Assembly: GCF_017876115.1 (NCBI RefSeq)
Contig: NZ_JAGINO010000001.1
Coordinates: 463,225 to 527,224 of the forward strand
Direction: 5' to 3'
Source of the DNA: Azospirillum picis
GTDB lineage: Bacteria > Pseudomonadota > Alphaproteobacteria > Azospirillales > Azospirillaceae
DNA: 64,000 bases
Shown here: piece by piece, positions 16,836-26,604 of the stretch
How positions within the stretch are numbered: the stretch's first letter is position 1
Layout of the letters: each line of letters opens with the position of its first letter
Translations under genes and position numbers: made by a program
Notes under the pieces: model-generated
The model's input: the letters and a program-made list of their open reading frames with translations, nothing else
Database searches by the model: none
What the model was told of the DNA's origin: nothing

Positions 16836-19460
16836 TCAGGGCAGTTGGACGGCGGATTCCCACAGCCGCAGGAAATGCTCGTGCTTCTGTCGGTCGAGGA
16901 AGACCAGCAGGGCCGGGCTGAGGGCGATCGGATGCAGGGGCGCCAGGCTGCTGGAGCGCAGGCCGGTTTCCGACGCCTCGCGGGTGACGGAGGAGGACAG
17001 CGCATAGAGGGCCGAGGCGTCGGCGACCACCTCCTGCCCGCGGGTGGACAGCAGGTAGTCGATGAACTGTCCGGCCAGCCGCGGGCGCGGTGCCGACCGC
17101 GGGATCACCGCCACCCGCGAGATGACCAGCGTGTAGTCCTCCGGCATCACGACGCCGATGGGGCCGCCCGCCGCGACGCGGCCCCGCGCGTAGGAACCGA
17201 GGACGTTGTAGGCGATCAGCACCTCCCCCCGCTCCACCATGTCGAGCAGGTCGGCCGTGCAGCAGGCCAGATGGACCTGGGCGTTGCCCATCAGCGCCAC
17301 CAGTTGCCAGTACTGGCTGAACAGCAGCGCGTCGTGGGCGGCCAGCAGGTAGCCGATGCCGCTGTCGGCCACGTCGTAGGTCGCGACCAGCCGGCCGTAG
17401 TCGCCCCGGTCCTCGCGCAGCATCCGGATCAGCGCATCGCGGGTGCGCGGCACGCGCTCCGCCGGCAGGAGGGACCGGTTGTAGGCGATCACCGCCGGCT
17501 CGAAGGTGAAGCCGAACGCCTCGTTGCGCCAGTTCGCCCAGTCCGGCAGATGGGGCACGTCGGCCGGGACGTGCGGCTGGGTATAGCCGTCGTTGACCAG
17601 CTTCACCTGGAGGTCGGCGGCCGAGCTGATGAGCAGGTCCGGCTTGTCGGTGTCGGCATCGCCGATGGCGCGGGCATAAAGCTCGGAGGTGCCGACATCC
17701 ACATACTCGACCGCGACCTCCGGGCGCGTCCGCTGGAAATCGAGGATCAGCGGCTCCATCGCCTGGCGGTCCGTCGCCGCATGGATGCGCAGCGTCTCCG
17801 CCTGGATGCCGGGGGCCGGATAGGAGAGGGTCCGGGCGGCAGCCCGGCCCGGCTGCCCCGGGATGCCCGCCAGCAAGGCCAGCGGAACGGCCAGCGCCAG
17901 CAGCGCGGCCCGTCCGGCGGTCGACGTCGGAGTCGTCGTCGGGGTTGGCGGCGGCGGCGGCGCGGCCGCCGCCGCGGGCGGCGGGACGGCAGGTGGCGGA
18001 GCGGCAGGTGGCATGGCGGCAGGCAGCACGGCGGCGGGAGCGGGGTCCGGAAAGTCGATGCGCACGACCAGTCCGCCGCCGGGGCGGTCGAGCAGCGACA
18101 GGGCGGCGCCATGCGCCTCCGCCACCGACAGGACGATGGCCAGCCCCAGGCCGCTGCCGGCGATGCCGGCGGCCGAGCTGCCGCGGCCGAACCGGGTCAG
18201 CACGCCGGCCTTCTCGTCGTCGGGGATGCCGGGGCCGCGGTCGGCGACTTCGAGGCGCAGGGCGCGGCCGCCGGGACGGCGGGCGAGCGACAGCTCGATG
18301 CCGCCGGAGGACCCGGCATACTTCACCGCGTTGTCGACGAGGTTGGTCAGGGCCTCGCGCAGGCTGATGGCATCGCCGGGAACCAGCGCCGGCTCCGCCG
18401 CCGGGTCGATCTCCAGGCGGATCGGGGTGTCGCCGGCGATCGCGCGGGCGCGCTGGATCACCTGCTCCAGCAGCGCGCCGACATCGACGTCCTCCGGGTT
18501 CAGCGCCTCGCTGCGGTGCATCACCATGGCGTGGTTGAGAAGCTGGCTGGTGAGCTGGCTGGCCTCCACGGCGTTGCGGTGGACGCGCTGGGCGATGCGG
18601 CGCAGTGCGGCGGGATCGTCCTCGTCGGCCGCCAGCTCGGCCTGGAGGCGCAGGCTGGCCAGCGGCGTACGGATCTGGTGGGCGGCGTCGGCCAGGAAGG
18701 TCTGCATGGTGTCCAGGTTGGACTTCAGCCGCTCCATGAGCTGGTTGATGGCATGGACGAGCTGCGACACCTCCTGCGGCGGCGGCATGGCGACCGGCGA
18801 CAGGTCGCGGGCGTGGCGCTCGCGCAGGACGCGTTCCAGCGCGCCGAGCGGGGCCAGCGCCTGCCGGATGCCGATCCACGCCAGCCCGGCCACCGCCAGC
18901 ATGGCGAAGGCGATGGGCAGGAAGGCGTTGGCGAGGATGTCGCGGGCCAGAGCCCGCCGCTCCTCCCGCGTCTGGGCGACGGCGACGGTCACCCAGCCGG
19001 CGAGGCCGGGCTGCACCACGAAGCGGTCGAGGGTGGCGACCCGCACCGGCGCGCCGCGGTAGAGGGCGTCGGCGAAGCGCGGGCGGGCATTGCCGCCGGG
19101 CTTGTGGCCGGAGGGCTTGGCGGACACCGGCAGGTCGCCGTAGCCGGTGACCGGCGTCCCGTCCGGCGCGACGATGCGGTAGAAGAGCCGGTCGCGCCCG
19201 CCCTGGGCCAGGATGCTGAGCGAGGAATAGGGCAGGTCGACCAGGAAGCGGCCGTCCTGCACCCGCACGGCGTCGGCGATCGACAGGGCCGACGCCGCCA
19301 GCAGCCGGTCGAAGGCGGCGTCGGCGGCGCGCTGGGCGTAGGCGTCGACGAACAGGAACAGCCCGCCGGTCAGCGCCGCCAGGACGCCGAGCAGCCGGAC
19401 GAACAGGCGGCGGCGCAGCGAATAGCTCCGGTCATTCCCCGGCGTGGATTTCCGCCACAT
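16836..19460 (-). CDS. TctE-type sensor kinase fused to a periplasmic binding-protein domain
   Basis: An 874-residue fusion. Residues 20-40 and about 177-198 are membrane helices flanking a 2CSK_N-like periplasmic sensor. HisKA (AHQIRTPLASLR, His261) and HATPase (NAVKY, DRGPGIPD, GSGLGLAI) follow, to about 470. A 45-residue Ala/Pro/Thr linker leads to a third hydrophobic segment (about 517-535) resembling a signal peptide. Then comes a 330-residue AfuA/PgtC-like solute-binding domain (TLRIHAATDRQAMEPLILDFQ...). TctE kinases normally stop after HATPase at about 460-480 residues. The extra helix would put the binding domain in the periplasm. The start overlaps tctD by 29 bases. It probably senses a carboxylate and controls the tct operon; the SBP could deliver the ligand to the sensor. 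Confidence 0.85.
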   Translation of the reverse strand: MWRKSTPGNDRSYSLRRRLFVRLLGVLAALTGGLFLFVDAYAQRAADAAFDRLLAASALSIADAVRVQDGRFLVDLPYSSLSILAQGGRDRLFYRIVAPDGTPVTGYGDLPVSAKPSGHKPGGNARPRFADALYRGAPVRVATLDRFVVQPGLAGWVTVAVAQTREERRALARDILANAFLPIAFAMLAVAGLAWIGIRQALAPLGALERVLRERHARDLSPVAMPPPQEVSQLVHAINQLMERLKSNLDTMQTFLADAAHQIRTPLASLRLQAELAADEDDPAALRRIAQRVHRNAVEASQLTSQLLNHAMVMHRSEALNPEDVDVGALLEQVIQRARAIAGDTPIRLEIDPAAEPALVPGDAISLREALTNLVDNAVKYAGSSGGIELSLARRPGGRALRLEVADRGPGIPDDEKAGVLTRFGRGSSAAGIAGSGLGLAIVLSVAEAHGAALSLLDRPGGGLVVRIDFPDPAPAAVLPAAMPPAAPPPAVPPPAAAAAPPPPPTPTTTPTSTAGRAALLALAVPLALLAGIPGQPGRAAARTLSYPAPGIQAETLRIHAATDRQAMEPLILDFQRTRPEVAVEYVDVGTSELYARAIGDADTDKPDLLISSAADLQVKLVNDGYTQPHVPADVPHLPDWANWRNEAFGFTFEPAVIAYNRSLLPAERVPRTRDALIRMLREDRGDYGRLVATYDVADSGIGYLLAAHDALLFSQYWQLVALMGNAQVHLACCTADLLDMVERGEVLIAYNVLGSYARGRVAAGGPIGVVMPEDYTLVISRVAVIPRSAPRPRLAGQFIDYLLSTRGQEVVADASALYALSSSVTREASETGLRSSSLAPLHPIALSPALLVFLDRQKHEHFLRLWESAVQLP

Positions 19461-20106
19461 ATCCCAGCCCCCGAACCGTGCGGATCTCCATGGAAGATCC
19501 CTGCATCTTGCGCCGCAGCCGCGACACATACAACTCGATGGCGTTCAGCGCGGTGGGCTGGTCCAGGCTGAACAGGCGGTCCATCAGGTCTTCCTTCGAC
19601 ATCACGGCGCCGCGGTTGCCGAGGAACAGCTCCAGCAGCCGGAACTCGCGCGCGCCGAGCTCCACCGGCCGGCCGTCCACCTGCACCGTCTTGGCCGCCG
19701 CGTCGAACAGGATGTTGCCGAACTGGGTCCGCGACGAAGCCATGCCGTGGGAGCGGCGCAGCAGCGCCCGGCAGCGCGCCTCCAGCTCGCGCAGGTCGAA
19801 GGGCTTGACGATGAAGTCGTCGGCGCCGAGGTCGAGCAGGTCGATCTTCACGTCGACCTGCGAGCGGGCGGTCATCATCAGCACCGGGGTGGCGTTGCGG
19901 CGGCGGCGCAGCCGGGCCAGCAGCGCCTGCCCGTCCACGCCCGGCAGCATGATGTCGAGCAGGACGAGCTGGTAGGGCTCCCGGCGCAGCAGCTCCTCCG
20001 CTTCCTCGCCGTCGCTCACCCAGTCCACCGCATAGCCCAGCTTGCGCAGGCGGTGGACGATGGCGTCTGCCAGATCCTCGGTGTCCTCGACGACGAGAAT
20101 GCGCAT
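19432..20106 (-). CDS. tctD: OmpR-family response regulator (TctD-like)
   Basis: A 224-residue two-domain regulator. The receiver (residues 1-115) has acidic pocket ED, phospho-acceptor Asp51 in LVLLDIMLPG, and the conserved Thr and Lys in MMTAR and IVKPF. The winged-helix DNA-binding domain (about 125-220) has the typical ELGAREFRLLELFLGNRG and RLRRKMQ...IRTVRGLGYV. It overlaps the kinase start, so the two are cotranslated. As in other TctD/TctE systems it should activate tricarboxylate uptake genes, here the upstream tctCCBA in the same direction. Confidence 0.93.
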   Translation of the reverse strand: MRILVVEDTEDLADAIVHRLRKLGYAVDWVSDGEEAEELLRREPYQLVLLDIMLPGVDGQALLARLRRRRNATPVLMMTARSQVDVKIDLLDLGADDFIVKPFDLRELEARCRALLRRSHGMASSRTQFGNILFDAAAKTVQVDGRPVELGAREFRLLELFLGNRGAVMSKEDLMDRLFSLDQPTALNAIELYVSRLRRKMQGSSMEIRTVRGLGYVAEIHAGE

Positions 20107-20165
20107 GGATTTCCCCTCCGTGCCGGACGCCTCTCCCGCGGCCCCTCCCCGCGGCCCAGTCCCGA

Positions 20166-20999
20166 TCAATGGGCCATCAGGATCGGCAGCGTAGGCGGTT
20201 CGCGCAGGATGTCGAGCGTCACGCCGCCCCACACCCGCTCGCGGACGCGGCTGTGGCCGTAGCCGCCCATCACCAGCAGGTCGCAGCCGAGGCCCTGCGC
20301 CCCGTCCAGCAGCGCCTTGCCGACGCCCTGGCCGCCGACGGCGATCCGCTGGACGGCCGCGACGATCCCGTGCAGGCCGAGATAGGCGGTCAGGCGGTCG
20401 GGGTCGGCGGCGCGGCTGCCGTGGGAGCCGTCGGTGGACAGCAGGACGACCTTCCCGGCCCGGTGCAGGAACGGGATGGCCGCCGCCACCGCGCGCGCCG
20501 CCGCCGAGCCGCCGTCCCAGGCGACGGCGACCGTTCCGCCGATCGAGGCCGGCTCCGCCCGCGGCGCCAGCAGCAGCGGCCGGCCCGAGCCGAACAGCGC
20601 CGCCTCGATCACCGGCCCCATGGCGTTGGTGCCGTCGGAGGCCTGGGCGATGACCGTCAGGTCGGCCAGGCGTCCCTCCTCCGCCACCGTCTCGGCCAGC
20701 GGGCCGGTCGCCTGCTGCCAGGACGCCGCGACGCGGGCGGCATGGCGGGCGCCGAACTCGTCGAACAGGCGATGGGCGGCGTCGATCACCTCGGCCTGCT
20801 CGGCCTGGCCTATGCGGATCAACTGGTCGACCAGCGCCTTGGGGATGGCGGTGCTCTCGATGGAGGTGCGGATTTCCACCTGCGGCATGACGCTGAGCCC
20901 CTCGACCTGGGCGCCGAACCGCTCGGCGACCAGGAAGGCGGCGGCGACGGCGCGGCGGTCGAGCGGCCGGCCGGTGAGGGGAACGAGGATCTTCTTCAT
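20166..20999 (-). CDS. Tandem universal stress protein (UspA family)
   Basis: A 277-residue protein with two Usp domains, residues 1-135 and 150-277. The second keeps the ATP-binding-like signature LVMGGYGHSRVRERVWGG (G-2X-G-9X-G type), while the first lacks it (FGSGRPLLLAP). Such two-domain proteins are general stress or energy-state proteins of uncertain function. Its position between tctA and tctD, in the same direction with small gaps, suggests it is part of the tct operon, which is unusual. Confidence 0.88.
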   Translation of the reverse strand: MKKILVPLTGRPLDRRAVAAAFLVAERFGAQVEGLSVMPQVEIRTSIESTAIPKALVDQLIRIGQAEQAEVIDAAHRLFDEFGARHAARVAASWQQATGPLAETVAEEGRLADLTVIAQASDGTNAMGPVIEAALFGSGRPLLLAPRAEPASIGGTVAVAWDGGSAAARAVAAAIPFLHRAGKVVLLSTDGSHGSRAADPDRLTAYLGLHGIVAAVQRIAVGGQGVGKALLDGAQGLGCDLLVMGGYGHSRVRERVWGGVTLDILREPPTLPILMAH

Positions 21000-21074
21000 G
21001 GCTCGGGGGTCTCCCTGCAGGATCCGGCGACAGACTGAAGGCGGCGTGGCGGAGGCGTTTCCGGCTGCGGCGCC

Positions 21075-22604
21075 TCAAACCGTTGAGGTCGTGCCGGGCC
21101 GGTCGGTGCCGCCCGCCGCCGCGTTGCGGTTGCGGCGGCGCAGAAGCAGCGGGCCGACCACCAGCAGCACGGCGACGGCGAGCAGGACGGCGGAGATCGG
21201 GTGGGAGACGAACACCGTCGGGTCGCCCTGGCTGATGGCGAGCGCGCGGCGGAACTGCTGCTCGGCCAGCGGCCCGAGGATCAGCCCGACGACGCAGGGC
21301 GCCACCGGCACGTTCAGCACCCGCATGCCGAAGCCGACCAGGCCGATCCCCCACAGGATGACCAGATCGACCACGTTGTTGTTCAGCGTGTAGGCGCCCA
21401 GCGTCGAGAAGACCAGGATGCCGGCATAGAGCCAGGGCCGCGGGATCACCAGCAGCTTCACCCACATCCCCACCAGCGGCAGGTTCAGCAGCAGCAGCAG
21501 CACGTTGCCGACATAGAGGCTGGCGATCATGCCCCAGACCAGCTCCGGGTTGCTGTCGAACAGCGTCGGCCCCGGCTGCAGGCCGTATTGCTGGAAGGCG
21601 GCCAGCATGATCGCCGCGGTGGCCGAGGTCGGCAGGCCGAGCGACAGCAGCGGCGCCAGCACGCCGGCGGCGGACGCGTTGTTGGCGGCCTCGGGGCCGG
21701 CCACCGCCTCGATGGCGCCGTGGCCGAACTCCTCCGGCTTCTTCGCCAGCCGCTTTTCGACCAGATAGGACAGGAACGTCGGGATCTCGCTGCCGCCGGC
21801 CGGCAGCGCGCCGATCGGGAAGCCCAGCAGCGTGCCGCGCAGCCACGGCTTCCAGGAGCGCGACCAGTCCTCGCGGCTCATCCACTTGGAGCCCTTCAGC
21901 GCGAAGATCTCCTCGGTCTCGAAGCGGTAGCGCGAGGCGACGTAGAGCGTCTCGCCGACCGCGAAGAGGCCGACGGCGACCACGACGGTGTCGATGCCGT
22001 CCAGCAGCTCCGGCACGCCGAAGGCGAGGCGGGCCTGGCCCGTCTGCATGTCGATGCCGACCAGCCCCAGCGCCAGCCCGAGGAACAGGCTGCCCAGGCC
22101 GCGCGCCAGGGAGTTGCCGAGCACGGCGGTGACGGTGGTCAGTGCCAGGATCATCAGCGCGAAATACTCCGCCGGGCCGAACAGCAGGGCCAGCTTCACC
22201 ATCAGCGGCGCCACGAAGGTCAGCGCCGCGGTGGCGATGGTGCCGGCGACGAAGGAGCCGATGGCGGCGGTGGCCAGCGCCTGGGCGCCGCGGCCCTGGC
22301 GGGCCATGGCGTGGCCGTCGATGGCGGTGACGATGCTGCCGGATTCGCCGGGGGCGTTCAGCAGGATCGAGGTGGTGGAGCCGCCGTACATGGCGCCGTA
22401 ATAGATGCCGGCGAACATGATGAAGGCCGAGGTCGGCTCCAGGTGGTAGGTGACCGGCAGCAGCAGCGCCACGGTGAGGGCCGGGCCGATGCCGGGCAGG
22501 ACGCCGACCGCCGTGCCGACCGTGACGCCGATGGCCGACCACAGGAGGTTGTACGGCGTCAGCGCCACGAGGAAGCCGTTGCCGAGCGCGGCGAGCGTGT
22601 CCAT
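21075..22604 (-). CDS. tctA: Tripartite tricarboxylate transporter, large permease
   Basis: A 509-residue TctA-family permease with about 12 membrane helices. The hallmark sequences are present: [20 protein letters not shown] near residue 35, [21 protein letters not shown] near 68, and the internal-repeat [20 protein letters not shown]. With TctB and a TctC binding protein it forms a secondary, ion-driven transporter for citrate or other carboxylates. The final 25 residues are a cytosolic basic tail. It follows tctB by 27 bases. Confidence 0.95.
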   Translation of the reverse strand: MDTLAALGNGFLVALTPYNLLWSAIGVTVGTAVGVLPGIGPALTVALLLPVTYHLEPTSAFIMFAGIYYGAMYGGSTTSILLNAPGESGSIVTAIDGHAMARQGRGAQALATAAIGSFVAGTIATAALTFVAPLMVKLALLFGPAEYFALMILALTTVTAVLGNSLARGLGSLFLGLALGLVGIDMQTGQARLAFGVPELLDGIDTVVVAVGLFAVGETLYVASRYRFETEEIFALKGSKWMSREDWSRSWKPWLRGTLLGFPIGALPAGGSEIPTFLSYLVEKRLAKKPEEFGHGAIEAVAGPEAANNASAAGVLAPLLSLGLPTSATAAIMLAAFQQYGLQPGPTLFDSNPELVWGMIASLYVGNVLLLLLNLPLVGMWVKLLVIPRPWLYAGILVFSTLGAYTLNNNVVDLVILWGIGLVGFGMRVLNVPVAPCVVGLILGPLAEQQFRRALAISQGDPTVFVSHPISAVLLAVAVLLVVGPLLLRRRNRNAAAGGTDRPGTTSTV

Positions 22605-22631
22605 GGATGCGTTTCCTTCCCGAATGCGCGC

Positions 22632-23114
22632 TTATTCGGCCGGCTCGAACCAGTCGCCGACGATGCCGGACGGCAGGTTGAGGTCGAGGCCGTAGTTGAA
22701 GACCGCGAAGGTCGCCCCGGCGAGCAGCAGGCCGAGGGCGACGTTCAGCAGGTAGCGCCGGCTGCCGAAGGCGCGCGCCACCGCCACGAACAGCAGGGTG
22801 GCGGCCGGGATCCAGCCGAGGAACTCGATCAGCAGGAACTGGGCGGCCAGCCCGGCGGCGACCAGCACCACCGCCCGCAGGTCCAGTTCCAGCCCGCCGT
22901 CATGCGCGATGTGGCCGGCGAAGGCCTCGCGCAGCAGCGACAGGCCGATCAGCACCAGCCCGCCCGCGATCAGGTAGGGGAACAGGGCGGGACCGACGAC
23001 GCCCCGGCCGGCGGACGGGGTCAGCATGGTCTCGACGGCGATCAGCGCGCCGAGGGCGGCCAGCCCGCCGCCGAGCAAGGCTTCGCCGATCCGCAGGCTG
23101 CGGCCAGTGGTCAT
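22632..23114 (-). CDS. tctB: Tripartite tricarboxylate transporter, small permease
   Basis: A 160-residue TctB-like membrane protein with four hydrophobic helices (residues about 14-30, 42-62, 78-98, 120-142). It carries the FGSRRYLLNVALGLLLA segment typical of the family and the usual length. It provides the small membrane subunit of the TTT complex between tctC and tctA. Confidence 0.9.
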   Translation of the reverse strand: MTTGRSLRIGEALLGGGLAALGALIAVETMLTPSAGRGVVGPALFPYLIAGGLVLIGLSLLREAFAGHIAHDGGLELDLRAVVLVAAGLAAQFLLIEFLGWIPAATLLFVAVARAFGSRRYLLNVALGLLLAGATFAVFNYGLDLNLPSGIVGDWFEPAE

Positions 23115-23159
23115 CCTCTCCTCCCTGTCCCGCTGTGGTCGGGTTTTTGCCCAAGCGTC

Positions 23160-24137
23160 TTACCTGGTCAGGCCGATGTCCTTGAGCGTCCCTTCGATGC
23201 GGGCGCGCTCGTCCTTCAGGAAGGCGGCGAACTGGTCGGCCGGCTGGTACTGGTCGATCCAGCCGCGCTGCTTCAGGATGTCCTGCCATTCCGGGCTGGC
23301 GACCGCCTTGGCCAGCGCCTCCTGAAGCTCCTTCATCTCCGCCGGCTTGGCGCCGGCCTGGGCGAAGACGCCGCGCCAGTTGACGAACTCCAGGTCGACG
23401 CCCTGCTCCTTCAGCGTCGGGGTGTCTCTGCCGGCCAGACGCTGCGGCGCCGAGACGGCGATGGCGCGCAGCTTGCCCGCCTGGAACTGCGGCGCGAACT
23501 CGTTGTAGCCGCCCATGCCGAGCGTCACATGGCCGCCGAGCGCCGAGGCCAGCAGTTCGCCGCCGCCGGCGGTGGCGACGTAGTTGACCTTTGCCGGGTC
23601 GACGCCGGCCGCCTTGGCGATCAGCCCGGCCAGGATCTGGTCGCTGCCGCCGGCCGAGCCGCCGCCCCACGACACCGAGCCGGGATCGGCCTTGAACTTC
23701 GCCAGCAGCTCGCCGAAGGACTTGATGGGGGAGTCGGCCGGCACGACGATGGCGGTGTACTCGCCGGTCAGCCGGGCCAGCGGCTTCACCTGGTCGAGGG
23801 TGACCGCCGATTTGTTCATCACGATGGCGCCCAGCATGATCTGGCCGCCGACCAGGATGGCCGGGCTGCGCTTCTTGGCGGTGACGAACTGCGCCAGCCC
23901 GATGGTGCCGCCGGCGCCGGGAATGTTGGCGACCTGGATGCCGGAGGCCAGCTTCTGGTCCTGCAGCACCTGCTGCAGCGTGCGGGCATGCTGGTCCCAG
24001 CCGCCGCCGGGGCTGGCGGGGGCGATGATCTCCAGCCCCTTCAGCTCGGCCAGCGACGGGGTGGCGGCCAGGGTGCCGGCCGCGATGGCCGCGGCGGCGA
24101 GGACGGCCTTGTAAAGGCCGGTATGACGGGAGCCCAT
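23160..24137 (-). CDS. tctC: Tripartite tricarboxylate transporter substrate-binding protein (first copy)
   Basis: A 325-residue Bug/TctC-type periplasmic receptor. A cleavable signal peptide (about residues 1-30, ending ATPSLA) precedes the mature domain. The pyrrolidine-type beta turns of the family are visible ([38 protein letters not shown]). It binds a carboxylate and delivers it to TctAB. It is about 60-65 percent identical by eye to the neighbouring copy at 24187-25173, so the pair arose by tandem duplication, and the two may differ in ligand. Confidence 0.93.
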   Translation of the reverse strand: MGSRHTGLYKAVLAAAAIAAGTLAATPSLAELKGLEIIAPASPGGGWDQHARTLQQVLQDQKLASGIQVANIPGAGGTIGLAQFVTAKKRSPAILVGGQIMLGAIVMNKSAVTLDQVKPLARLTGEYTAIVVPADSPIKSFGELLAKFKADPGSVSWGGGSAGGSDQILAGLIAKAAGVDPAKVNYVATAGGGELLASALGGHVTLGMGGYNEFAPQFQAGKLRAIAVSAPQRLAGRDTPTLKEQGVDLEFVNWRGVFAQAGAKPAEMKELQEALAKAVASPEWQDILKQRGWIDQYQPADQFAAFLKDERARIEGTLKDIGLTR

Positions 24138-24186
24138 GCGTATCCTCCTTTTGGCGTTTCTTGATGACGGTGCGGTGCGCCGCCGG

Positions 24187-25173
24187 CTACTTCACGAGCC
24201 CCAGCTCGGTCAGGACACCCTCGATGCGGCTGCGCTCGTCCTTCAGGAAGGCGGCGAAGCGGTCGGACGGCAGGTAGAGGTCGATCCAGCCGCGCTCCTT
24301 GGCGATCTGCTTCCACTCGTCGGTCTGGACCATCGCGCCGACGGCGTCGTCCATCGCCTTCAGCTCGGCCGGCTTCATCGAGCCGGGCGCCATCACCGCA
24401 CGCCAGTTCACCAGCTCGACGTCGACGCCCTGCTCCTTGAAGGTCGGGATGTCGATGCCGGGGACGCGCTGCGGGGCGGAGATGGCGAGGGCGCGCAGCT
24501 TCCCGGCCTGGAGCTGGGAGGCCATCTCGTTGTAGCCGCCGGTGGCGACGGTGATGTGGCCGCCCAGGATCGACGCCATCATCTCCCCGCCGGCGCCGGC
24601 GGCGATGTAGTTCATCTTGCCGACGTCGCCGCCCACCGCCTTGACGATCAGCCCGTAGAGGATGTGGTCGGGGCTGCCGACGGCGAAGCCGCCCCAGGAC
24701 ACCGAACCGGGGTCGGCCTTGAACTTGGCGACCAGGTCGTCCAGCGTCTTGATCGGCGAATCGGCGGCGACGACGATGGGCTGGTACTCGCCGGTCAGCC
24801 GGGCCAGAGGCGTCACCTGGTCGAGCGTCACCGGCGACTTGTTGATCAGGATGGCGCCGATCATGCCCAGCCCGCTGATCATCATGCCGGGGTTGCGCTT
24901 CTTCGCCGTCACGAACTGGCTGAGCCCGATGGTGCCGCCGGCGCCGGGGATGTTGACCACCTGGACGCCGGAAGCGAGCTTGTGGTTCTGCATGACCTGC
25001 TGCATCGCGCGGGCATGCTGGTCATAGCCGCCGCCGGCATTGGCCGGGGCGATGATCTCGACCGACTTCAGTTCCGCGGCGGCGGGGGCCGCGAAGACGG
25101 CCGCGGCGAAAGCCGTTGCGGCGATCGCCATGGCGGCCGTGAGCGTGCGCCTGGCGGGAATGCCGAACGTCAT
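24187..25173 (-). CDS. tctC: Tripartite tricarboxylate transporter substrate-binding protein (second copy)
   Basis: A 328-residue TctC-type receptor with signal peptide (about residues 1-33, ending AAPAAA). The family motifs align one to one with the neighbouring copy: [48 protein letters not shown] end. The binding-site loop SWGGF replaces SWGGGSAG of the first copy, a difference near the ligand pocket. It is the promoter-proximal gene of tctC-tctC-tctB-tctA-usp-tctD-kinase. Confidence 0.93.
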   Translation of the reverse strand: MTFGIPARRTLTAAMAIAATAFAAAVFAAPAAAELKSVEIIAPANAGGGYDQHARAMQQVMQNHKLASGVQVVNIPGAGGTIGLSQFVTAKKRNPGMMISGLGMIGAILINKSPVTLDQVTPLARLTGEYQPIVVAADSPIKTLDDLVAKFKADPGSVSWGGFAVGSPDHILYGLIVKAVGGDVGKMNYIAAGAGGEMMASILGGHITVATGGYNEMASQLQAGKLRALAISAPQRVPGIDIPTFKEQGVDVELVNWRAVMAPGSMKPAELKAMDDAVGAMVQTDEWKQIAKERGWIDLYLPSDRFAAFLKDERSRIEGVLTELGLVK

Positions 25174-25586
25174 GGGTGGACCTCCCTGTCGGATTTATCG
25201 TTGTGGGATCTATCGTTGATCGGACCGGCGTTGATCGGACCGGCGTTGATCGGGTCGGCTGGACCGGGCATCGCCCGGATCGGCGCCGGCGCGGTGATCG
25301 GATCGCGCCGCCGATCCGACGTCGGGCAGCAGTATGCTTCCCCCGGCCCCCGCGCCGTGCGCGGCACCGTGGAACACCGGCTCGCGCGCGTCTTCCCGGC
25401 CGTTCCCGGCCACGCCCACGGTGGCCGCTTTGGCGGCAGCTTTGGCGGTGGATCCAGGGGCGGGCTCGTGCGCCATGACGTCTCTCCCGAAGCATTGGTT
25501 CGTTCGGGATACTGTTTATCAGACAAACCTGTCACGAACCTGTCAGCGCCCGGATGCCGGGGATCGGCCGGGGCGGGCGGCGGTGC
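25174..25586. other. tct operon leader region with short direct repeats
   Basis: These 413 bases separate the tct operon from the LysR gene. Three copies of GTTGATCGGACCGGC (last one diverged) lie at about 25215-25260, period 15. A minus-strand open frame of 88 codons (25210-25476, MAHEPAPGSTAK...) has a fair GGGAGAG site five bases before its ATG, but its content is low complexity and its 3' end is the repeat; I do not call it a gene. AT-richer sequence at about 25500-25545 (ATACTGTTTATCAGACAAACC) is the likely tct promoter. Confidence 0.4.
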
Positions 25587-26486
25587 TCAGGCGGTTTCCC
25601 GGCACAGCGCGTGCAGCCACGCGCGGAAGGCGGGGAAACCGCCATCCTGCCGGCGGGAGGCGCGATGGACCAGGTACCAGGAATGGCTCATCGGCACCGC
25701 CAGCCCGAAGGGGGCGACCAGGCGCCCTGCGGCGATGTCGTCCTGGATGTAGATCCTCGGGGTCAGCGCCACCCCGATCCCGTCGATGGCCGCCTGCAGG
25801 GTCATGGCGTAGCTGCCGAACGACAGGCTCTTGGCCGCCGATTGCGCGGCTGATTGGGCGGCCGTCGGATCCGCCCCGGCGGCGGCGAGCCAGCGCGGCC
25901 AGTCCTCCGCCCAATGGGAGACGTGCAGCAGGGTGGCGGCAGCCAGATCCGCCGGCTCCCGCAGATCCGCCGCCAGCCGTGGCGCGCAGACCGGCAGCAT
26001 GGTGGAGGAGAACAGCCGCTCGGCCTCGTAACCGGGCCACTGCCCGTCGCCCAGCAGGACGGCACAGGTCCAGTCATCGTTCATCGGCGCGCCCGCCCCG
26101 CCGGTGGCGATCCGCACCTCGATCTCCGGATGGGCTATGTGGAAGCCGGACAGGCGCGGGATCAGCCAGCGCACCGCCACCGTCGCCCCCATCCCCACCG
26201 TCAGCACCGGGCCGGCCCGCATCGCCGACACCTGCTCCACCTGCCTGGCGATGGCGTCGAAGGCCTCGGTCAGCGCAGGCCGCAGGCTGCGGCCCCGTTC
26301 AGTCAGCGCCAGCGCGTTGGCACGGCGGTCGAACAGCGCGAAGCCGAGCCGCTCCTCCAACAGCCTGACCATCCTGCTGACCGCGGCCTGGGAGACGTGG
26401 AGCTCCGCCGCCGCCGCGGTGAAGCTGCCATGGCGGGCCGCCGCCTCGAAGGCGCGCAATCCGTTCAGCGAGGGCAGGCGCCGCAT
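25587..26486 (-). CDS. LysR-family regulator, GcvA-like
   Basis: A 299-residue LysR protein. The N-terminal helix-turn-helix (SLNGLRAFEAAARHGSFTAAAAELHVSQAAVSRMVRLLEERLG) and the GcvA-type ligand-binding domain (residues about 90-290) are complete. It probably acts on a small metabolite. Divergent gene pairs with LysR usually point to the neighbour as target, so the TauE-type exporter across a 118-base gap is the best candidate; the tct operon is a second possibility. Confidence 0.9.
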   Translation of the reverse strand: MRRLPSLNGLRAFEAAARHGSFTAAAAELHVSQAAVSRMVRLLEERLGFALFDRRANALALTERGRSLRPALTEAFDAIARQVEQVSAMRAGPVLTVGMGATVAVRWLIPRLSGFHIAHPEIEVRIATGGAGAPMNDDWTCAVLLGDGQWPGYEAERLFSSTMLPVCAPRLAADLREPADLAAATLLHVSHWAEDWPRWLAAAGADPTAAQSAAQSAAKSLSFGSYAMTLQAAIDGIGVALTPRIYIQDDIAAGRLVAPFGLAVPMSHSWYLVHRASRRQDGGFPAFRAWLHALCRETA

Positions 26487-26492
26487 GCCGCT

Positions 26493-26512
26493 ATCCTTAC
26501 TTCACCCCAACT
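26493..26512. promoter_or_regulatory. Partial iteron-like match in LysR/tauE intergenic region
   Basis: ATCCTTACTTCACCCC shares the ATCCTTAC core with the origin iterons but not the G-run half. It lies just upstream of the leftward LysR start. Weak; could be chance. Confidence 0.25.
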
Positions 26513-26604
26513 TTTCCTGGGGCTGAGCATCGAACAATGCCGTTTGCAGCGCAAGCCGCCGCCATGCCAGCTTCCAGCATCATCTCCGACGTCCAGGCCT
26601 CTTC

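Noticed and set aside
16845..19571. Plus-strand 908-codon frame opposite the kinase fusion
   Set aside because: No recognisable motifs; low complexity and no ribosome site. The opposite strand holds the complete kinase and binding-protein motifs.
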